64,000 bases of DNA from Zhongshania sp. R06B22 (GTDB lineage: Bacteria; Pseudomonadota; Gammaproteobacteria; Pseudomonadales; Spongiibacteraceae). The stretch is from contig NZ_JBFRYB010000001.1 in NCBI RefSeq assembly GCF_040892595.1, positions 2,666,001-2,730,000 of the forward strand, written 5' to 3'. The position numbers were made by a program, and so were the translations under genes. This document shows positions 54,513-63,198 of this stretch, piece after piece (the stretch's first letter is position 1; the number at the start of each line of letters is the position of its first letter). The notes beneath the pieces were generated by a model that was not told where the DNA came from, ran no database searches, and worked only from the letters and a program-made list of their open reading frames with translations.

Positions 54513-56690
54513 CTAGGCAAAGCTCATCGCAAAACCTAATAACTTAGCGACCACACCGTAAACCCAGGTCTTGATGGTTTTCCACCACTCTGGCTGCTCG
54601 CGGCTCTCTCTATCTACATTGGCCTGCTCTAAAATATACGCGTGTAATGCGTAGGCATCAGCGTCACTTAGCACTTCAGAGAAACCGACCATCCCCGCTT
54701 TCGCCATAACACCATCGAGCACAATCGCATTAAAATTATCATGGAAAGCCTTGGGCAAATGACGTAAATCAGGGATTGCTCCGTTTGAAATAGCCTCAGT
54801 GCCGTGACAGGCACTACAATAAGCGTAATACAGCGTTCTACCCTTCTCAAGCACCGCTTTATCTTCTGTTAAACGCGCTGGTGGCTCGTGCGTTTGTTTG
54901 AGCGGGTTCGCTGGTAATGGTGCCGCTACGCCCCCTAATTTAAAGGTCAATACACGACTTGGTGGCGGTGACACCTCTTGCTCTAGCCCGGCGATCAAAC
55001 CAAAAGCACCGCCCCAGCCGGCTAAAATTGTTACATACTGCTCGCCATCAACGCTGTAAGTGACTGGCGGCGCCATAACACCGGTATTTGCGTCAAATGA
55101 CCACAGCTCTTCGCCATTGTCAGCACGAAACGCCAGCACCTCGCCTTCCGCCGACCCCTGGAAAACCAGACCGCCAGCTGTCGCTAATATGCCACCATTC
55201 CACGTTAGCTTATGTGGCACCTGCCACGCCGCTTCCTGCTTAACAGGGTCCCAGGCCAACAGAGCGCCCTGCGTAATTTTACGGACCAATATTTGGGCTA
55301 AGATAGGGTCTGCAACGGCCTGCTGCTGGAGATACACGCCTAAATTCCACTGCCCCCACTCATATAAATAATCATCCACTGCTTTATATTCAAACAAGCT
55401 ATTAATAACAGGGATATACACCAAGCCGGTTTGCGGACTATAGGCCATTGCCTGCCAATTGTGGGCGCCCATAGACGACGGTCTAACCAATTGCGCCTCG
55501 TTCAAATAGCGAGCATTTTCAGTTTCGACAGGACGCCCAGTTTCTAAATCGTAGTGACTTGCCCAGTTCACATCAACATAGGGCTCAGCAGAAAGTAATT
55601 TGCCATTGAGCCTATCTAAAATGAAAAAGAAGCCATTTTTAGGTGCATGCCAAATAACCTTGCGCGATTCACCTTTAACATCCATATCAGCAAGCATGAT
55701 GTGCTGAGAGGCGGTGTAATCCCAGGACTCGGCCGGCGTTTCCTGATAGTGCCAAATGTATTCGCCACTGTCGGGGTTAAGCGCAACAATCGACGACAAA
55801 TAAAGATTGTCGCCACCTTCCGGACTGCGTATTTTCGCATTCCACGGCGATCCGTTACCGACACCGATATAAAGCTGATCTAATTCATTATCGTAAACGA
55901 TAGAATCCCAGACCGTGCCGCCACCCCCGTACTCCCACCACTTACCGGTCCAGGTCTCCGCCGCAGCTCTCATCGCCTCGTTTTCAAAGCCGTCTGCGGG
56001 GTTAGCGGGAACCGTGTAAAAGCGCCACAGTTGCTCACCGGTGTTCACATCGTAGGCACTGACATAGCCGCGCACACCATATTCCGCGCCGCCATTACCA
56101 ATAAAAACTTTACCCTTGGCTACCCGCGGCGCGCCCGTAATCGTATAGGGGTAGGCTTTGATGTCAGCGGTTGCAACTTCCCAAACTTTTTCACCACTAA
56201 CAGCATCCAAGGCAATTAAGCGCGCATCGAGGGTACCGAATATTATCTTGCCCTCGTAGGCTGCCACGCCGCGATTAACCACATCACAACAAGCCATCTT
56301 CGCCCACTCACGAGGAACCTGCGGATCATACTTCCACAGCAACTCGCCACTTCGGGCGTCCAGTGCGTAGACCACACTCCAGTTACCCGTTAAGTACAAC
56401 ACCCCGTCTATTGCGATTGGCGTTGCCTCAAGACCGCGATTAAAATCAGTATCAAATGACCACGCCAAACTTAAATCTGCGACATTGCCGACGTTGATTC
56501 TATCTAATTCACTGTAACGCTGCTCTTTGTAATCCTTGCCATAAGACAACCAATTGTCCGGCGAATTAGCAACGATACTCTCGGTATTAACCTTTGTTGT
56601 AGCACCGGCATAAGCAAACAATGAATGGAATACCATACCGACAACAAATACCGCCGACATAATATTGCTACTGATTTTTAACATGACCAT
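54513..56690 (-). CDS. PQQ-dependent quinohaemoprotein alcohol dehydrogenase
   Basis: 725 residues. Signal peptide ending SLFAYA. PQQ propeller with the vicinal disulfide KMACC (C134-C135) and catalytic D324 in ESWDYTASQ. The residue two after it is threonine, not the aspartate that marks lanthanide-dependent XoxF-type enzymes, so calcium is expected. A C-terminal cytochrome c domain carries CSACH (625-629). The last ~20 residues (WVYGVVAKLLGFAMSFA) are hydrophobic, perhaps a membrane tether, which is unusual. It oxidises alcohols or aldehydes in the periplasm. No PQQ synthesis genes are seen. Confidence 0.93.
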   Translation of the reverse strand: MVMLKISSNIMSAVFVVGMVFHSLFAYAGATTKVNTESIVANSPDNWLSYGKDYKEQRYSELDRINVGNVADLSLAWSFDTDFNRGLEATPIAIDGVLYLTGNWSVVYALDARSGELLWKYDPQVPREWAKMACCDVVNRGVAAYEGKIIFGTLDARLIALDAVSGEKVWEVATADIKAYPYTITGAPRVAKGKVFIGNGGAEYGVRGYVSAYDVNTGEQLWRFYTVPANPADGFENEAMRAAAETWTGKWWEYGGGGTVWDSIVYDNELDQLYIGVGNGSPWNAKIRSPEGGDNLYLSSIVALNPDSGEYIWHYQETPAESWDYTASQHIMLADMDVKGESRKVIWHAPKNGFFFILDRLNGKLLSAEPYVDVNWASHYDLETGRPVETENARYLNEAQLVRPSSMGAHNWQAMAYSPQTGLVYIPVINSLFEYKAVDDYLYEWGQWNLGVYLQQQAVADPILAQILVRKITQGALLAWDPVKQEAAWQVPHKLTWNGGILATAGGLVFQGSAEGEVLAFRADNGEELWSFDANTGVMAPPVTYSVDGEQYVTILAGWGGAFGLIAGLEQEVSPPPSRVLTFKLGGVAAPLPANPLKQTHEPPARLTEDKAVLEKGRTLYYAYCSACHGTEAISNGAIPDLRHLPKAFHDNFNAIVLDGVMAKAGMVGFSEVLSDADAYALHAYILEQANVDRESREQPEWWKTIKTWVYGVVAKLLGFAMSFA

Positions 56691-56775
56691 TTCTCACTAT
56701 TATTATATTTTGTTCGCTGCCAAACATCGTGCGCCGACATGTAACAGCGTTAAACCGAGCTCCTTAGCACTATGC

Positions 56776-57351
56776 TCACTCTGGATTAAATCCGACCTTA
56801 TCGCTGTAGAACGACTTTATCTCAGCAAGATCTTTTTCGTAGTTGCCACTAGGATAAAACACCTTGCCAATGCCAGTCTGCCGCTTCTTGGTGTCAAGAA
56901 AAGCAAGATAAATTGGCACGCCGGCGCCGACCGCAATGTGATAGAACCCTGCCTTCCAGTTGTCGACCTTGCTCCTTGTGCCTTCTGGCGCTATCAATAC
57001 CAGCAGATCATCTCGCAAAGCGTACTGCTCAATAATTTGATCGACGGTGTTATTTGTTTTACGTCTATCGATACTAATGCCACCAAACCAACGCATGACA
57101 AAGCCCACCACTCCCTTGGGAAACAAGGTGTGCTTACCGATCCAGTGGACATCTAAACCCAATACAAAAGCCGCCCCCATCATCGTCGGAAAATCCCAAT
57201 TACTGGAATGCGGCGCTGCAATCAATATATATTTCTTATGGCTAGGTTTTTCACCGACTACTTCCCAGCCTCGCAGCCAAGTAAGGGTTATAAACATCAA
57301 ACGGAAAAAGCCGCGCACAATAGGCGTGTTAAAAACAGTACGGGTTTGCAT
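56776..57351 (-). CDS. Lysophospholipid acyltransferase family protein
   Basis: 191 residues. The HX4D motif reads HSSNWD near residue 48 and the second conserved block reads APEGTRSK near residue 121, the PlsC-family signature. It transfers acyl chains to lysophospholipids or related acceptors. Shorter than PlsC of E. coli and lacking a long membrane domain, it belongs to the small 1-acylglycerol-3-phosphate acyltransferase-like group. Substrate uncertain. Confidence 0.9.
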   Translation of the reverse strand: MQTRTVFNTPIVRGFFRLMFITLTWLRGWEVVGEKPSHKKYILIAAPHSSNWDFPTMMGAAFVLGLDVHWIGKHTLFPKGVVGFVMRWFGGISIDRRKTNNTVDQIIEQYALRDDLLVLIAPEGTRSKVDNWKAGFYHIAVGAGVPIYLAFLDTKKRQTGIGKVFYPSGNYEKDLAEIKSFYSDKVGFNPE

Positions 57352-57484
57352 GAATCAGAATCACTCTGGCACAACTAACAGACACTACATCATTGTTGCG
57401 CTTATTTTTGGTTACGGGGAGTTTACCAACAAGCAGGATCAGTACAAGCACCCTGCCCTTGTGGAAAAGGTATTTAAACGAATC

Positions 57485-58315
57485 TTAATCTTTAAAATCG
57501 GCGGTCTTACCTTCGCCCGTCGCGGCAATGGCTAGCATCACATCCTCAAAACTCAGCATGCCACCATTCCAAGTCGCCTGATAATTTAAGGCATCTGCCA
57601 CGCTGTGGTCACGGGTATAAAGCAACATTTGCTTGCAGCCACGAATCGCCAATGGCGACTTACGAGCAATATCTTGAGCAAGCGCGGAAACCGCTTCAAT
57701 CATTTCTTCATAGCTATCAAAACGTTGATTAACCAAACCAATACGCTCTGCCTCGGCTGCATCTACATTGCGCCCAGTGTAGGCGAGTTCACGCATCACT
57801 CCGGCGGGGATAATATGCGGCAGCCGCTGCAGGGTACCCACATCTGCCACCATGCCTATATCGATTTCCTTTATCGAAAATTTGACGCCGTCACAACAAT
57901 AACGCATATCACAGGCACTGATAACATCGACACCGCCACCCACACAGCTGCCCTGAATAGCGGCTAGAACTGGCTTACGACAGCGTTCAATAGCGGTTAA
58001 ATTTCCCTGCAATCGCAAAATGACAGAGCGAAATTGCTCAACAAAGCGAGACCGTTCCAATTCGTCTGCCGCACCAGCCAAACCTGCAAACATTGCTAAA
58101 TCAATACCTGCGCAAAAGTGACGACCTTCACCGCACAACACCACAGCACGCACAACAGGCTCTTGATCTAACCATTCAAAGCAGGCCTGAATCTCATCCC
58201 ACATTGCTTCGTTCATCGCATTAGCTTTGTCGGGGCGGTTAAACGCAACCCAGGCGACATGTTCTTCCATTCGCACTTGCAGCGTGGTGTAACTTGGGGG
58301 AACCACATTATTCAT
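57485..58315 (-). CDS. Enoyl-CoA hydratase/isomerase (crotonase) family protein
   Basis: 276 residues from ATG at 58315, which shares one base with the nitroreductase stop (TAATG). A GTG four codons earlier is an alternative. The oxyanion segments HFCAGIDLAMF and GSCVGGGVDVISACDMRY are present. EIDIGMVADVGTLQRLPHI is typical of the dienoyl-CoA isomerase (ECH1-like) subgroup, which shifts double bases in unsaturated acyl-CoA. It is the last gene of a three-gene coupled set. Confidence 0.88.
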   Translation of the reverse strand: MNNVVPPSYTTLQVRMEEHVAWVAFNRPDKANAMNEAMWDEIQACFEWLDQEPVVRAVVLCGEGRHFCAGIDLAMFAGLAGAADELERSRFVEQFRSVILRLQGNLTAIERCRKPVLAAIQGSCVGGGVDVISACDMRYCCDGVKFSIKEIDIGMVADVGTLQRLPHIIPAGVMRELAYTGRNVDAAEAERIGLVNQRFDSYEEMIEAVSALAQDIARKSPLAIRGCKQMLLYTRDHSVADALNYQATWNGGMLSFEDVMLAIAATGEGKTADFKD

Positions 58316-58875
58316 TATTGTCTCCACTCTTTCATAAAATCAGTCTGAGCCAGCTCGGGAAGGGGTTTTGACTGCCCACCCCGTGTACCCAGATACAAAA
58401 AACCAGAAATTTCTTCGTGGCTCTCTAGATCTAAACCACGGTGAACTATTTGGTCAAAAGCGTTGGCACCTGTGCGCCAAATACCTGCGTAACCCAAAGC
58501 TTCGGCTGCCAGAAGCGCACCATATGCGGCGCAGCCCGCCGACAGCTGTTGCTCAATACGCGGCACAGTCGGGTGCTCACTAATGCAGGCAATCACCACC
58601 AAAATAAGTGGCGCACGCAGGGGCTGCTGCCGACAGCGCAGTAGATCCGCCTCATTCACGCTGGAGTCACGCTCCTGTGCAGCATCCGCGAATAGTTCAC
58701 CCAGCGCTGATAAGGCGTCGCCGCGGACAAGTAAAAAACGCCACGGCCGCAGACGACCATGGTCAGGTGCCCGACTCGCAGACGCAAAGATTTCAGCTAG
58801 CGCATTATCATCTGGCCCCGGTGCGCATAATCTGGCTGCCGAATTACGACTTTTAAGCAGCGTTAGTGCATCCAT
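58315..58875 (-). CDS. YdjA-like nitroreductase
   Basis: 186 residues of the FMN-dependent nitroreductase fold. The N-terminus MDALTLLKSRNSAARLCAPG and RAPDHGRLRPWRF match the YdjA group, small nitroreductases with unusual active sites. It reduces nitro compounds or other acceptors; physiological role unknown. The ATG is coupled to the stop of the upstream SRPBCC gene (TAATG), and its own stop to the crotonase start. Confidence 0.9.
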   Translation of the reverse strand: MDALTLLKSRNSAARLCAPGPDDNALAEIFASASRAPDHGRLRPWRFLLVRGDALSALGELFADAAQERDSSVNEADLLRCRQQPLRAPLILVVIACISEHPTVPRIEQQLSAGCAAYGALLAAEALGYAGIWRTGANAFDQIVHRGLDLESHEEISGFLYLGTRGGQSKPLPELAQTDFMKEWRQ

Positions 58876-59393
58876 TATGCCGCCTGCTTAGCGCTGACAC
58901 GAAGTTGCTTCAATTGCTCTGGGCTCACTGGCTCTCCACTTTCATAGAATTGCTTCATACTTATTGCCACATCACGGATAACGCCTCGAAATACTTTATG
59001 TAATAGGCGCTCATACAAAAATCGGCCAAATCCGCCCCAGCGCATATCGAACATTAGGCTAGTGGTAAGTGCCGTGCAGTTATGACCGGCGTCATCCAAG
59101 CGGTAGCGAAACGCGGCCCGAGCGAACGGCGGTGGCGCGCCCTTCTCGCCATTGTGAAGCCGAATTAAAAATCCCTGGCCGTCAGACCATTCCGACACCG
59201 TTTCATCCAGAGGTTTACCCGATGCCTGAAACACCCTGCGGCTGGCATCCACGCCCTCAGTCTTATCCGTGGTTATTTCAGTGCGAGTAATGCCTGGTAC
59301 GTAATTATGGGCAAGCGACAAATCCTTTAGCAAATTCCACGCCTGCTCCTTTGGCATATTTATAACGACTCGCGCAGCCGCCTCATGTCTCAT
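58875..59393 (-). CDS. SRPBCC-family protein
   Basis: 172 residues of the START/Bet v1-like fold. The pattern ARVVINMPKEQAWNLLKDLS and TALTTSLMFDMRWGGFGRF fits polyketide-cyclase/dehydrase type SRPBCC members that bind hydrophobic ligands. No signal peptide. First gene of a trio with a nitroreductase and a dienoyl-CoA isomerase-like crotonase, with TAATG junctions at both boundaries. This layout suggests one shared pathway, substrate unknown. Confidence 0.82.
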   Translation of the reverse strand: MRHEAAARVVINMPKEQAWNLLKDLSLAHNYVPGITRTEITTDKTEGVDASRRVFQASGKPLDETVSEWSDGQGFLIRLHNGEKGAPPPFARAAFRYRLDDAGHNCTALTTSLMFDMRWGGFGRFLYERLLHKVFRGVIRDVAISMKQFYESGEPVSPEQLKQLRVSAKQAA

Positions 59394-59411
59394 TGTCCAT
59401 TTCCTCTAGGC

Positions 59412-59437
59412 AAAAAAAACTCCCGAAGTTTCGGGAG
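59412..59437 (-). terminator. Rho-independent terminator after the PilZ gene
   Basis: CTCCCGA/TCGGGAG stem with a 4-base loop, followed on the minus strand by eight T (TTTTTTTTG). It lies between the PilZ gene stop (59513) and the SRPBCC start (59393). Confidence 0.85.
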
Positions 59438-59512
59438 ATCTATTCAACCATGAATTCGATTAGCTGTCTCGACTTGAAAAGCATCTACTAGACATTAAAC
59501 GCCGCTTAGGGA

Positions 59513-59929
59513 TTAGGAAAATCGGCGATTAAAATCCTCTGCGTATGCCGCTATCCATTCAACCGCCGCCTCTTCGGGATCAAGCTCCCGACCCTCACGC
59601 TTTTTTACTTCGCGACGATAGTTCTCAATCTGACAAACCTGCTCGACCATCCGTGTGCGATAAGCATCTTGCTCATCTACAAACTCTACACCTAGGCGAT
59701 AGCTAGAGCACAATGGCCGACACCATATAACACGGCCACGCCCAGCTGACTCGTCAGACAGGGATGGCACATAGTAGTCTATTCTACTGCCGACCGTAAT
59801 TTTGCACGCTACATCAAAAGAAAGGCCTGCGATACTGACGTCGCGCAAACACCCGCGCCGACAAGCTGACTCCCCTATCACTTTCACAGCGACCGGAAAA
59901 TCGCTGGCATGACGTATAAATTCCCGCAT
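59513..59929 (-). CDS. PilZ-domain protein (c-di-GMP receptor)
   Basis: 138 residues. The PilZ signature RxxxR is present as REFIR near the start and the second motif as DVSIAGLSF (D/NxSxxG), the two blocks that bind cyclic di-GMP. A C-terminal helical tail of about 40 charged residues follows. It would act as an effector for c-di-GMP made or broken by the EAL proteins of the window; no direct link is shown. A strong terminator follows its stop. Confidence 0.9.
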   Translation of the reverse strand: MREFIRHASDFPVAVKVIGESACRRGCLRDVSIAGLSFDVACKITVGSRIDYYVPSLSDESAGRGRVIWCRPLCSSYRLGVEFVDEQDAYRTRMVEQVCQIENYRREVKKREGRELDPEEAAVEWIAAYAEDFNRRFS

Positions 59930-60071
59930 ACAAGCCCCCTTAGGTATTCTGTGTAGCGCAACACAGCTTAAAGTGGGCCATATATGCTGGCATTTACCTA
60001 TCCGTACTTACCCGTGCTCCAGCGTCGAATTGGCGATATCTAAACTTAATGAGTACGCCACCACCACTTAG

Positions 60072-61949
60072 TTAATCCTTAGATTTCAACCACGATGCAT
60101 AGGGCGACTCAAACTCAAGCGCCACTTTTTCTGCCCAGCCCTTGATACCAATACCCGCGCGACTCATCTCAAGATCGCCACCATCAAGCACGTTTTCACC
60201 AAACTGGTAGCGCACACTAAAACCAGTTTCACAGGCGGCGTCATCATAATCCGCAGCTGCAGCCTGAACCTGCTCTCGACGAACCAAATAGGCCTGCCAC
60301 GCCTTATTGCCGTGGCGCCCCCTGAGCATTTTTTCACTGAGGTGCGGTGCCAAAAGGGCAACACTGGCATTGTTGCCACCGAAACCCTTGGCATTCAAGA
60401 TTGCAACATCAAGGCTATCGGGCTCGACATGCATATGCTCTTTTTGCAGGCGCAGATTACTTTGATGAACATCGTCAGCGATATGATCGATAGTTGCTAT
60501 TCCAGGCAGGATATTGTCCTGCCACACCCCTAGGCTGGCAATAAGCTGATCACCAGAAGACGCACCGATGCTGTGGCCTATATAAGCCTTTATCGCAGCG
60601 ACGGGCCAATTCTCGATACCAAATATCTTGGCAGTCTCATTCAAAATATGCGACTCAGTGACACGGTTCTGTGGAGTACTAGTACCGTGTGATTGCACAA
60701 AGCTTCGCGTCTTTATCGCCTTGTCGCCAATAATACCGGATGCTGCCGCCACCGCCTTAGCCGCAGTCAAATAATTGCCAACACCAGGAGAAGAAATAGA
60801 TTTTTTGTAGCCATCAGCATTGGTGAAAACATCGGCCACTGCCCCGTGGATTTGGGCGCCAAGCTGCAAAGCCAGTTCGTCGTCAAATAACACAATAAAC
60901 TGTGAGGACTCTGAAATCGTAAACCCGCAGTTGCTACTAAATGGCCGACTTGCGCGGCGGTAATCCGGTTCGGTAAGCCCTTTTCCCGCATCCAGCTTCA
61001 GCAAATCCGCATCCGAGGCCAAGGCGCCCATAGTGTAGTAGCCGTCAATAACACGGGGATCAACCCCGGATTCCGCCACGCCAACGACCGCCACCTTGGT
61101 AAGACCATTGCGAATATCATTGACTGCTTGGCGCAGATTGTAAAAGAAGGTTGCACAAGCGCCCAAGCTGGGGCCGCTAGTGCCAACATTGCCCAGCACA
61201 TAGGCACTCACAAAGTCAGCTGGCATATCAGCCAAGCCCAAAGCCAATTGCTTAGAACTAACCCGGCCACCATTGGCACGCGCGCCCAGCAAACCACCAA
61301 AACCATTGTCATCTAACTGCGCCATTGCCGAGCTGGCATATACCCCCATTTGATCTGGGCGGATATTATCCATCACCGTCTGCCACTCTAACCCCATCGA
61401 CTTTAGCGCATCTGAGGCCCCGCAGATGGCCATTTGCAAGCCACGCGGATGATTTCTAGACGCGTATAGACTTGCCGGATCAAATCCGGTGGGCAACTGC
61501 CCCGCTGAAGACACCTCAATTTTTCGTGTGGTCGGCAATAAGACATGACAGTCTTCACCCACGCGCACTGACACCTTTCCGCCACCCAGCTCCGTCACTT
61601 CCCAGCCACCGGGCAAGGCATCAGGCAAATCCCGCGCGCGGGTTACAAACTCCAAAACGCCGTCAGCACCGCTGAGCGCCATGCGCTTATTCCAGCCGAC
61701 CTGATCTGTATCAAAAATATTGCCTTCAATTTTGCGAATCAAGGTGTGATCGCGCATATATTGACGCTGCGTATCTGAGCCGGCCTGATCTGCAGGGATA
61801 CCCATTATTGCCGCTAAACTGCGGTAGGTGCGCGCAGCCTTGTCCTCGGGTAAAGCATCTACTACCAAGCGGCGATAACCGTGATGAAATGAACTCCGGC
61901 CGGCGGCATTGACGCCCCCAAACCCGACGATGACTGGCAACTTACTCAC
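60072..61949 (-). CDS. fabY: Long beta-ketoacyl-ACP synthase FabY-type
   Basis: 625 residues, the size of Pseudomonas FabY, which condenses acetyl-CoA with malonyl-ACP to start fatty acid synthesis. The N-terminal VGFGGVNAAGRSSFHHGYRR is characteristic of that family. Catalytic residues: C265 (GACATFF), H421 (QSHGTSTPQNRVTES) and H459 (YIGHSIGASS). Similar in layout to Pseudomonas protein PA5174. Divergent from the AraC-type regulator next to it. Confidence 0.92.
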   Translation of the reverse strand: MSKLPVIVGFGGVNAAGRSSFHHGYRRLVVDALPEDKAARTYRSLAAIMGIPADQAGSDTQRQYMRDHTLIRKIEGNIFDTDQVGWNKRMALSGADGVLEFVTRARDLPDALPGGWEVTELGGGKVSVRVGEDCHVLLPTTRKIEVSSAGQLPTGFDPASLYASRNHPRGLQMAICGASDALKSMGLEWQTVMDNIRPDQMGVYASSAMAQLDDNGFGGLLGARANGGRVSSKQLALGLADMPADFVSAYVLGNVGTSGPSLGACATFFYNLRQAVNDIRNGLTKVAVVGVAESGVDPRVIDGYYTMGALASDADLLKLDAGKGLTEPDYRRASRPFSSNCGFTISESSQFIVLFDDELALQLGAQIHGAVADVFTNADGYKKSISSPGVGNYLTAAKAVAAASGIIGDKAIKTRSFVQSHGTSTPQNRVTESHILNETAKIFGIENWPVAAIKAYIGHSIGASSGDQLIASLGVWQDNILPGIATIDHIADDVHQSNLRLQKEHMHVEPDSLDVAILNAKGFGGNNASVALLAPHLSEKMLRGRHGNKAWQAYLVRREQVQAAAADYDDAACETGFSVRYQFGENVLDGGDLEMSRAGIGIKGWAEKVALEFESPYASWLKSKD

Positions 61950-62053
61950 ATTTAATCCTTACACACGGCATAAACTATAAGAGCGCTAGTCTATCGATGT
62001 TAGTGAGATTGAAATAGAATATAACCGCCAATAGATAAGATGATCACGCCAAT

Positions 62054-63043
62054 ATGAAACACGTTGCCCTGCTGGCATTTAACGATGCACTCGCCACCAG
62101 CATTAGCTTACCCAATGAACTGTTAACGGCGGCAAACAGCGTGTCACGCCGAGACAAACGCCAGCCCATTATGCACTCCGAATTTATCGGCTTAGATCCC
62201 TCGCCTATTAGCGTGTCTGGAGGTATGCACATCCTGCCAAATGCCGATCTCAGCAGTGGCAAGGAATACGACCTTATTATTGTTCCGAGTCGCTGGCGTC
62301 ATCCCCACCGCGGTTCGCCCACTCGAACTGACGTACAGCAGTGGCTTAAAGAACATGCCGCCAGAGGGGCCGAAATTTGCGCGGTCGGCAACGGCAGTTA
62401 TTTTCTGGCCGAAGCAGGCTTGCTAAATGGACAGGTGGCGACCACCCACTGGCACTATTTTGACGACTTTGCCGCCCGCTATCCACAGGTCTCACTGCAA
62501 CGCGACTACCTCATTACCCAGGCTGACAATATTTACTGCACTGGTAGCGTAAATTCTGCCGCAGATCTCATTATTCATCTTATTGATCGCTACTGGGGCC
62601 CCTCTATTGCCAATCGGGTCGCTCAACAATTCTCACCCGAAAGCCGGCGACCTTTTTCCCGCAATAGTTACCGCGTCAATCGAAGCGATTTACACCGTGA
62701 TGAAGTCATTGCACTCGCCCAAAACTGGCTGGCCCGCAATATCGCCACGCCTCTTAACATTCCAGAGTTAGCCAAGCACAGCGGACTCAGCGAGCGCAGC
62801 TTCCATCGCCGCTTCCGACAAATCACTGGTCTGCCGCCACTGCAGTACCTACAAAAATTACGCATCGAACTCGCCCAGGACTTATTGCAGAACAGCAATT
62901 TGAGCGTCGAAGAAATTGGTCAACAATGCGGCTATAGTGATGCCAGCTACTTTTGTCGCCTGTTTAAGCAACACAGCAGTGCCAGCCCCGGTGAATACCG
63001 GCGCGCCGTCCGCAGGAAACTCTTCGAAGTCGACAAAAAATGA
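62054..63043 (+). CDS. GlxA-type AraC-family regulator with DJ-1/PfpI domain
   Basis: 329 residues. The N-terminal DJ-1/PfpI (GATase1-like) domain of about 190 residues includes the nucleophile-elbow position AVGNGSYFLAEAGLL, where GNG replaces a catalytic GCG, so it is probably a sensor. The C-terminal AraC helix-turn-helix pair follows, with LAKHSGLSERSFHRRFRQIT and SDASYFCRLFKQHSS. Divergent from fabY and followed by the thiolase gene; it may control one of them (inference). Confidence 0.92.
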   Translation: MKHVALLAFNDALATSISLPNELLTAANSVSRRDKRQPIMHSEFIGLDPSPISVSGGMHILPNADLSSGKEYDLIIVPSRWRHPHRGSPTRTDVQQWLKEHAARGAEICAVGNGSYFLAEAGLLNGQVATTHWHYFDDFAARYPQVSLQRDYLITQADNIYCTGSVNSAADLIIHLIDRYWGPSIANRVAQQFSPESRRPFSRNSYRVNRSDLHRDEVIALAQNWLARNIATPLNIPELAKHSGLSERSFHRRFRQITGLPPLQYLQKLRIELAQDLLQNSNLSVEEIGQQCGYSDASYFCRLFKQHSSASPGEYRRAVRRKLFEVDKK

Positions 63044-63198
63044 AAGCTATCCTGAGTAATAGAAATGCCGTAAAACCTTGAAAATTAGGGCTTCCCATGG
63101 CTAAATATGCCGCCTCTAAAAATTCCTTTTCTTAAAAATTAGCGTCTAAAGATCACGTATTTTGCGGATCTAAACGCACATCAACAGGAAAACATCCT

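Noticed and set aside
54513..56690. Lanthanide-dependent XoxF-type dehydrogenase
   Set aside because: The residue two after the catalytic aspartate is threonine and there is a fused cytochrome c.
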